From Isoetes taiwanensis (taxonomy: Eukaryota; Streptophyta; Lycopodiopsida; Isoetales; Isoetaceae), in contig JAJEKV010000084.1 in NCBI GenBank assembly GCA_021234155.1, positions 868,001-932,000 on the forward strand: 64,000 nucleotides of DNA, read 5' to 3'. Positions 56,768 through 64,000 of this stretch are shown in pieces. Numbering within the stretch: position 1 is the stretch's first letter; the number at the start of each line of letters is the position of its first letter. Made by a program: the position numbers and the translations under genes. The notes under the pieces were generated by a model. It was not told where the DNA came from. It saw only the letters and a program-made list of their open reading frames with translations, and did not search any database.

Positions 56768-56885
56768 TATTTGATTTTTATGTGGAATAAAAATTAAATT
56801 ATTATGAAAGCAAGGTGCATAAGATGTAATTTTGAAAGGTGGAAATTGTTGTTATTGGAGCAATAGGCCTAACAAAATTACATTA

Positions 56886-57018
56886 GTACCGTGGAGGTAC
56901 GTAACTAAATAGTACCGTGGAGGTACGACAAAATACTAATGTATCAACTAGTACCGCGGAGGTACAAATGATAGTACGTGCCGTGGAGGTACAAGAACAT
57001 ATCGTACTGTGGAAGTAC
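56886..57018. repeat. five copies of a 15-bp imperfect palindrome
   Basis: GTACCGTGGAGGTAC at 56886 and 56912, GTACCGCGGAGGTAC at 56951, a 19-bp version at 56974, and GTACTGTGGAAGTAC at 57004. Arms GTACC/GGTAC are complementary. Spacing is 23-39 bp. Confidence 0.9.
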
Positions 57019-57342
57019 ACGCATATTAATTGCAGAACCTTCAGACGTATGGGGCAATCGCCTTGAGAAGGGATGGGGCCCACTAAAGCGTCGTAGGAAG
57101 ATCGCGGACGATCTTCATTAAGAAGGGATGGATTGATATGGGGGCATGCTAGGGGGTGTGGTCCAGAGAAGAAATGAACTAAGGCAATGGGGTATTTGGA
57201 AAATAATGGTTTCAAAAACAATGGTTACAAGGGCAAGAAACCAAGGAACATGGGGCAAGATATTATTTCAATCAACCATTAGAAAGGGGGATATTTTTTA
57301 AGAGATAAGGAAAATATCCTATCTTAAGAAAAAGGGGAAATA

Positions 57343-57966
57343 TGTTCACGCAGGTTTTGGGTTGCTATTCATGCAACAAAAAAGGTGGATCGGGATGGGA
57401 TGAAAATAGCATGGCAACCACCTTTTTCTGGCAAAAAGGCCCGATTGGGCTATAACAGGGAGATCACGGCCAGTTCCGGGTAGAGAGAGCGTGAATCCTG
57501 ACTGCAATTCCGGCAGCAACGAACCTTAGTCTTCAATCCGGCACCTGCTGCATCCGGGGAGCTGCAAATCTTGAATTTTGGCTTCAAGGCAAATCGGTTC
57601 CTGGTCGCTGTTGCCCAAGTCCGACCTGCAACTCCTTGATTTATCTGAAGTCTTGTGGGCGGAGCTTTTGGATCTGATCTGTCTACAGGCTTCCTGATAA
57701 GCCGGAGTTTGAAACGAGTTCTAATCCTTGGTGATATAGAGATTGAGCCCATAACTGTTGTAAACTGGTTTGATCCTGTGCTGAAGGGAGAATAGGCCTG
57801 GATCCATTCCTTTTGTTCTAAATTCCCTTGGAAATTGCTTTAGTCTTTGTTCTGGATCCGGTTGGGTGGAGAACTGGATGCCCAAATCCGTTGGTTGCGG
57901 AAACCAAGCCATTGTTCATATATAAAGATTGTTTCATCTTTATCTTGTCTGTGCAATTGTTGGAGT
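57343..57966 (+). mobile_element. possible 3' LTR of the gag-only element
   Basis: A purine-rich tract 'aagaaaaaggggaaata' ends at 57342 and is followed by TGTTCACGCAGG. A TATA-like 'catatataaag' is at about 57917. No partner LTR is in the window and the end is undefined. Confidence 0.35.
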
Positions 57967-57989
57967 TACGCCTTTAAGTTTCCCTTAGA

Positions 57990-58676
57990 GCGTATCATTT
58001 TCTCACCCTTTTTCTATTCCTATTATTTCTTTCCCTTTTCCTTCTTTCCCTCTTCCACTTTTCCTAACACCATTATTTCCCTTCCCTTTTCCCCCTCCTC
58101 TTTTTTCTTTCTTTCCCTTTCCTTCTTCTTATGCTATTTTTTCTTCCATTTTCCCCTTTCCTCATTCCTTCTCTCTTCCCCTTTTTCCCTCTCCCATTTC
58201 CCATGCTCTTTTCCCCTTTCTTCACCCTCTTCCTCTTCCCTTTTTTTTTGCGTGGCCTTTTCCCTTTTTCTCTCAAGTCCCCTTTCCCCTTCCCTTTTAT
58301 CTTTTTTGTTTCCCTTTAGCTTTCCCATGCCCTTTTTCCCTTTCGTTCTCTCCACCCTTTTCCCGTTCCTTTTTCATTCTTTCCCTTCCCTCTTCCCATT
58401 TTCCCAATGCCCTTTTACCATTCCCTTTCTCCTTTGCTACTTCTTTTCCCTTTCTCTTTTACCATGACATATTTTGCTTCCATTTTTTCCTTTCCTCACC
58501 CTTTCCCTCTTTCGCTTTTTTTCCCTTCCATTGTCCCCTTTCTCTTTTGTCATTTTTTCGGTGTCTTTTTGCCCTTCACAATATCCTTTCCTTCCCCCCT
58601 CCCCCCACCCTTCCCTCCCCCTTTCCCTTTCCCTTTCCCTTTCCCTTTCCCTTTCCCTTTCCCTTTTTCCTTAAGA
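57990..58676 (+). repeat. homopyrimidine tract ending in (CCCTTT)n
   Basis: About 690 bp with very few purines on the plus strand, closing with eight or so perfect TTTCCC units at 58620-58668. The long Phe/Ser/Pro frames on the plus strand and Lys/Arg frames on the minus strand here are products of the composition. Confidence 0.9.
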
Positions 58677-59286
58677 GATCAAAGCATAACCAATCACCGT
58701 GGTGGGAAGTCATGCGATAAATCTTCCCCTTCGGATGCACTCACATGATCTCAACCATTCAAATTAGGGCTTGATCCAATCCAATATGGTATAACATTAT
58801 AATATAAGAAGATACTATGTTTTGAGTCTTGAATTAATGTTATATAAAAACCTAAGCATCTAGGGAGTGGTTTAACATGTTTCCATCTATAAAGCAGTCT
58901 CTATGAATCATTTTTAAGTTCTAAATGTTCTACAATGATCATTATGCAAAGGGAACACCAAAATTATTTTTAGATTTTAAAAAATTCGAATGTTGGTCGT
59001 TCCTGTTCCGATTTGTTCCGTTCCCGTTCCAAATTTGGATCCATGTTCCCGTTCTCGTCCCGTTCCGGGTAACTATGGTCTTAATACATGGACATGGCAC
59101 TGGCACCTATGGGCATTTTGTGCTTGAACTTTGAAGAGATGATCCGAATTTCCATGTGAGTTCCATATCAAGTGTTTGAGAATATTAGAGAGAGGATAGA
59201 AGGGAGATGGTATTCTCCCTCAGCTCCCATTTTTTATACTTTGATGGATGATCAACCACTTACTTACCAAGGATAGATAGAGGAGC
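58677..59286. other. no gene seen
   Basis: AT-rich spacer between the pyrimidine tract and a transposase remnant. 'gttccgttcccgttcc' words around 59008-59076 form a small degenerate repeat. Confidence 0.4.
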
Positions 59287-59938
59287 TCACATTCAAAGTG
59301 TCAAAAGAAACAAGAAGGACTTGGGATGACTTCCCCATACATGAAAAACAACTGCCAGAAAAGCTATGTGTTCAGCTAGATAAATGTTGGAAAGAAAACA
59401 AGAATAGATGGATGTTTGGGGCAATGTCATACTTGACAGCGGTGGAGTATTCAAGATTGTGAAGGTGGAGTTCATGATGGTTGGGTATACACATGACGAT
59501 ATAAATGCATTCCTCAGGACTTTTTCTACCAAGCTCAAGAGAGGAAATGTGACAAGTCCCCCTGAACTAGTGGATGTTTGAGAGCTGCATTGACATAACC
59601 CAATGGCCTTCTTGGTCGACGCGTACGAGGTTGCAGATTGGAGATCATTTATTGAGGGATACTTATTGGATGGTAAGGTTCATTTTACAGGCCACACAAA
59701 GCCACTTTAGTTTAAGTTTTGCGTGAGGGATGGAATACCAATCATGCAATATAAGTGGAGGCCAGACGATAAGTTGTGGATGCCTGTGCAAGGAATCGAA
59801 ATGTGGCAAAAGGGGCCTAAGGATGAAGTTTTTCTTCCTATGGGTGAGCCAAAGCCACTTCCTCCTTTCATAACCGTTAAAGACTCTAGCCAACTAGTGA
59901 AGGGCATAACACAATGGGAGGATGTTCAGAAGGGAAAG
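59287..59938 (+). pseudogene. RNase H-like transposase remnant (DUF7869-type)
   Basis: Plus-strand pieces in shifted frames read QLDKCWKENKNRWMFG, then MMVGYTHDDINAFLRTFSTK, LKRGNV, then VADWRSFIEGYLLDGKVHF and CVRDGIPIMQYKWRPDDKLW. The core 'D.C..ENKNR..FG' and 'GHTH.DID..F...S..L' is the signature of a widespread transposon-encoded RNase H-like domain. At least four frameshifts or stops break it. It is cut off at 59939 by insertion of the gypsy LTR, so it predates that element. The family call is from motif memory. Confidence 0.55.
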
Positions 59939-61538
59939 TGTGACGCTCCCTGAACATATACGACCCTCGGACGTATACATACGGGGACTTTCCCCTCCCA
60001 TGGCGACCAACTCGCCATGAGCAGGGCCCTCCGTCTATTTCGGGCCATCTATAATATGATGTCCGAAAGAAGGACACGAAGGGGTCATTCGGCCCACGCC
60101 TTCAATGGGGCTCCTACGTCGCGGAAGCGTGAATACAAGGGTTAGCACACAGCATAAATCGCATATAAATAACCACCACGAAGGGTGGCACATCCATCCA
60201 AATACCCACGGCAAAGAGTATGCATCTAAACCTAAGAAAACACCCCAAACCCATGGTTCTACCCCGGTTCAGACTCCAATGAGGATCGACTGACGGCTAG
60301 GCCTCAAGAGATCAGCAGACCGAATCTTGACATGGCATTGGCTGGCATAGAACATTGGCTAGGGTTGTCCACTCCATCCGCCCCTCCTGTGCACACTTTG
60401 CAGATGGGTCAATTCACGCTATGGCGTCGCTATAGCCTTCCGGAGACGCAGGCTCGAGGCATCACCCTACTGAGCCTACTCCAGGGTTCATGAAGTCCCG
60501 GTCCGATGAGGCAGGTCAGGGAAGCGTCCCCTTCCAGAATCACAGTGGTTCCATGGGCGAGCTAGAGAATACGTGCCGCATCAGCGACCCCCGCATCCGT
60601 ACCCGACTTACTCGCCCTAAATCTACTCAAAGTGCAAGGTGCCCCATACGGGTCACACCTTCCCACCCAGGGAGTGTCAGACCCATACCCGGCCCTCTAC
60701 GTGACCGGCTATCAGGCCTAGCTCACTATAGGAGTCCCAGGAGCCTTTTATGTTCGTGCAGGACCCCGCCAACCACTTCACCACTGTGTTCCTTATCTGG
60801 TGCTAAGCCAGTCCATAGCATCTATGACCCGGTGGGCTCTTGTGCACAGGCCGCATTTAACGGGATAATACAGGGCTCTATCTAGGAGCATACTACAATA
60901 AATAGCCTCAGAGGTCTCTACCCCCCTTAATTCCCCATTTCCAGAGTAACACTAGGCTAACAACCACCAATCCATCCATTACAAGCAAAACCAGAATCGA
61001 AATATATAGAGAACCTACCTTTACAATCAAGGGTTAGTTCCTACGAGTAAACACAGAGAGAATAGACCAACAACCCAAACAGGTGCCCGCTATCCTAGAA
61101 TTCACAACTACACTAGCCACCCACCTGTATTTCGGCTCGACCCGTTGTCGTTGGGGATCTCCATCTGCTTGGTCTTGGTGTTTAGCTTGTGTGAGATTCG
61201 TGGTGGCGCCACCGGGTCACAAGGGTGGGCTCCAATGCCAAGGTGAGTTGTGGCTGATATGGGGGTGGTGATCCACCCTATTGACCCCAATTAGCATTAT
61301 CATGCTAACCAATCGAGGGTGGCCACGTGATGCCTTCCCAAACCATAATTAGCTTAATTATGGTTTTAAATATTAGTTCCTTAATTATAGGTTATTATTG
61401 TCAATAATTAAATTAGCATAGCTAATTTAATCCCTTTAAGTGAACCCCTAGGTTCCCATACCCCATGTGGTATGATGTATCCTTGGTGACGTGCCAACAT
61501 ATTTATACTTATACCGTATAAATACTTGGAACGTCACA
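59939..61538 (-). repeat. LTR of gypsy element 2 (3' LTR in element orientation)
   Basis: 1600 bp. It shares with element 1 LTRs the start, 'gggctcct', 'ggctaggcctcaaga', 'ggctggcatagaaca.tggctagggtt' and 'ccactccatccgcccctcc' blocks but is clearly diverged elsewhere. Confidence 0.88.
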
Positions 61539-61553
61539 TTCTCCCCTCCTTAA
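61539..61553 (-). promoter_or_regulatory. polypurine tract of gypsy element 2
   Basis: Minus strand TTAAGGAGGGGAGAA abuts the LTR. Confidence 0.8.
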
Positions 61554-62124
61554 AAATAATGTTTGTCCTCAAAGATTGAGGTTAGATACAAATATAATAA
61601 ATGACAAGAAGGAAATTCCTTATTTCAGAAGGTAATATATTAAAGCTTTCAAGTTTACAACAGTTTAAGCACGAAAAGTGCAATTTACATCCTTATCATA
61701 ATTAAAAAGTGCAAGGACCAAGGTCCAAGATCAACAACAAACAGAACATGTAGATAACATAAAGCGAAGAAATCGGGTCATCAGCAACCCCCTAACATGG
61801 ACCAGTCACGTCATCGCTTCACCGGCCTGCACATGGTAATATATCAGTTTATATAGATAAAATAATTAGGTTGTGGTTGAAGGGTCCACCCCCTATAAGA
61901 AAATAAAAGAAAATTTATCTACAAGGAACCTATCATGCCTATAGTTCGCAGTTCATTGTGGCGTAAGGAATGGTCAGGTTCCTATTATAGCCAAGATGAA
62001 CGCGGCTATGAACTACATGCTTTACAAGCAGTTCGCGGTCATGTCCACATTGACAAAGACACCACGCCCTAAGGAACGTGAGAGGTGATCCCATCATCGG
62101 TAACCGTTGTTAACTACGATGCAT

Positions 62125-62853
62125 CTACCCCTCTACATATTCTCGGCGAATCAAGTCCTCAAGCTTACCGCCGGGTGCGGGGTTGATAGCATCGTTGATG
62201 GTGCGGCCTTGAGATTGTTGCATAAAATCTGGATAGTGCTTCTCAAGGTCTGCTTCCATCACCCACGTAGCATCCTCCACCGGCAAGTGCTTCCACTTGA
62301 CCAGGTATTGCAACTTTTGAGTCCTCCGAGTCTGTTTATAAGCCCGGTCAAGGAGAGCTTCAGGCACTATCTCGAGCTGCTCCTCTGTCATTTCGAGGAG
62401 GGTTGGGGTTTCCAAAACCTCCTCTGGATCAGGGGTGTGTTGTTTCAGAAGACTCACGTGGAAGACCTTGTGGATCTTCAGACGGGGCGGCAGATCCAAG
62501 CGATATGCTTGTTCTCCAATACGCTCGGTGATTTTGAATGGTCCCGCCCATCTGGGCGCTAACTTCTTGCAGTTACCAATTTTAAGCTTGGCTTGTTTTA
62601 CCTTGATTTTAAGCCAAACTGATTCGCCCACTTGGAAGATTCGTGGGGTTCTGTGTTTATCCGCTACACTTTTCTGACGACTGCGTGCAGCTAACAAGTA
62701 ACCACGAACCTCTTCAACTAAGGCCTGCATTTCCAAAAGGAGCTGTTGGGAGACCTCCACTTTAGAAACAGGGGTTATGCGGTGTGTCCGAGTAAGGCAT
62801 TGATAACCATAGTTTATCATGAAAGGAGACATTCTAGAAGACTCTCGTTTCAC
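62125..62853 (-). pseudogene. gypsy 2 integrase C-terminus and chromodomain
   Basis: Reads SPFMINYGYQCL, the helical VEEVRGYLLAARSRQKSVAD segment, GESVWLKIK, the GPY/F module (KLAPRWAGPFKITERIGEQA, YRLDLPPRLKIHKVFHVSLL) and a chromodomain (LQYLVKWKHLPVEDATWV, then DLEKHYPDF), with a natural stop. The two aromatic positions Y and W of the chromodomain methyl-lysine cage are visible. It is separated from the upstream integrase part by a small frameshift at about 62850, where the usual AYNNS...T.MSPF is interrupted. Confidence 0.92.
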
Positions 62854-63974
62854 ATCTTTATATAGGCAAACTCAACAAGGTAAATATAGTCAGCCCATTG
62901 GGATTGCTTACTCCACACATAACTTCGTAGCATATCCTCCATAATCCGATTGGTACGTTCTGTCTGACCATCCGTCTGAGGATGATAAGCTGTGCTCATA
63001 GCAAGCTTGGTCTGTATGGTGGTGAAGAAATCTTTCCAAAATGCACTTACAAATTTGGGATCTCTGTCAGATACAATGACCCGTGGCATTCCGTGCAATC
63101 TGAAGATCTCCTTTGCAAAAAGCAGAGCAGTATCAAAGGCGGTGTCCGTGGTACGACATGGCAAGAAATGAGCCATTTTCGACAATTTGTCGACCACTAC
63201 CATTAACGCATCATATCCACGAAGAGTACGTGGAAGGCCCACAATGAAATCCATGGTTATCACTTCCCACTTAGCGTTGGGTACATCCAGAGGTTGCAAT
63301 TCTCCTGGAGTCCTTAATTGTTCTGCCTTGGTCTGCTGACATACTTGACACTGCTTAATGTACCTGGCAATGTCCTTCTTTATTGAAGGCCAAAAATAAC
63401 TGGAGCGGATCTTAAAGTAGGTCTTCATAAAACCCGCATGTCCAGCTATAGGGCTGTTGTGCGTGTCATGGAGGATTAACTTACGCACTCCGGAAGTCAG
63501 AGGTACACACAACTTATCCTTGTGATACAACAAATTGCCCTCTTTCTTATATGAACGGAAAGCTTCGCGTTCTTTATCTGTGCGTGCCTCCTTACTCAAA
63601 CTAGCCCAGATTTCACAGAACTCAGGATCCGTGGCCAAAGTCTGTTCTATCTGTTTGCCAAACTCACTTGTGAGTGTCGAAATTGCATTACAATGAGTCC
63701 GGGTTACCAAGGGATGGCGTGATAATGCATCCGCAACCACATTGTGCTTTCCAGGCTTATACATGATCTCAAAATCATATTCTTCAAGAAATTCCATCCA
63801 TCTCCTCTGACGGAGGTTGAGATTGGGTTGGGTGGTCAAATATCGGAGACTTTGATGATCTGTGTCCAACTGGAACCTTCTACCAAGGAGGTAGTGTCTC
63901 CATATTCGCAAAGCGCGAACAACAGCTAGCAATTCCTGGTCATGGGTAGGATATCGCTGTTCTGTCTCATTCAT
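62850..63974 (-). pseudogene. gypsy 2 RNase H and integrase (continues off the window)
   Basis: 374 open codons: RNase H end ([58 protein letters not shown]), integrase HHCC finger (HDTHNSPIAGHAGF...CQVCQQTK) and core with catalytic D in VITMDFIVGLP, D in VSDRDPKF and E in QTDGQTERTN. All three acidic residues are present. This well-kept copy validates the broken readings in element 1. The frame ends at LVEFAYIKM. Confidence 0.94.
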
Positions 63975-64000
63975 TTTCTTTGAATCATAAGCAATAACCC

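Larger units (their letters stand above)
59939..64000 (-). mobile_element. second Ty3/gypsy element of the same family (partial)
   Basis: LTR at 59939-61538 starts TGTGACGCTCCCTG like element 1 and ends ACGTCACA. Polypurine tract and pol follow in minus orientation and run off the window. Its 5' region, where the histone H3-like gene would lie, is beyond 64000. Confidence 0.9.

Noticed and set aside
57847..58748. Long plus-strand Phe/Ser/Pro ORFs and minus-strand Lys/Arg/Glu ORFs
   Set aside because: Products of the pyrimidine tract composition; no domain or conserved motif.

Overview
The window looks like plant nuclear DNA: intron-split host gene fragments (L18a-like, CCR4 deadenylase, casein kinase 1, PPR proteins), Ty1/copia and Ty3/gypsy LTR retrotransposons primed by initiator tRNA-Met, plant-type hAT elements and LINE tails. 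Density and nesting of transposons suggest a large genome. The sequence alone does not fix the species; a non-flowering land plant is possible but that is only an impression. There are no rRNA genes, CRISPR arrays or bacterial operons.

Layout. 1-5689: an L18a-like first exon, a 321-bp inverted-repeat element, a LINE tail and degraded DNA. 5690-25544: one hAT element (8-bp target duplication GTGTTAGG) split by a 15.6-kb minus-strand Ty3/gypsy chromovirus-like element (5928-21559, duplication GGCAT). One LTR of that element is itself split by a 2.4-kb element (19013-21432) carrying pieces of two host genes. 25545-34000: flank, then a young minus-strand copia element (26752-34000, duplication GTCCA) whose integrase is split by a 1.7-kb TIR element. 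34001-35300: gypsy 3' end and a fragment of an extra retroelement ORF. 35303-41342: a 6-kb interval bounded by 84-bp inverted repeats and holding a second hAT copy (36613-40662, duplication GTCACGTG). 41343-48870: casein kinase 1 pseudogene and repeats. 48875-51056: tandem 431-bp units with tRNA-like promoter boxes. 51200-55830: PPR and CCR4 fragments, including a CCR4/PPR/gag junction. 55769-58680: gag-only ORF, palindromic repeats and a 690-bp pyrimidine tract. 58681-64000: a transposase fragment and a second gypsy element of the same family, running off the window.

The main discovery is at 15853-16901 (minus). Between the primer-binding site and gag of the gypsy element lies a frame-disrupted reading region for a histone H3 family protein. 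It starts MARTKQTYRK, continues with a long basic tail, then a histone fold ([38 protein letters not shown]) and stops where H3 stops. The same element encodes a chromodomain at the end of pol and a further ORF of unknown function (13447-15081), a relative of which lies at 34840-35160. A retrotransposon carrying both a histone H3 and a chromodomain is, as far as I know, not a described arrangement.

Most transposon genes here are disrupted as read. In the gypsy element the small indels are clustered while its two LTRs keep long near-identical blocks, so some frameshifts could be consensus errors rather than decay.
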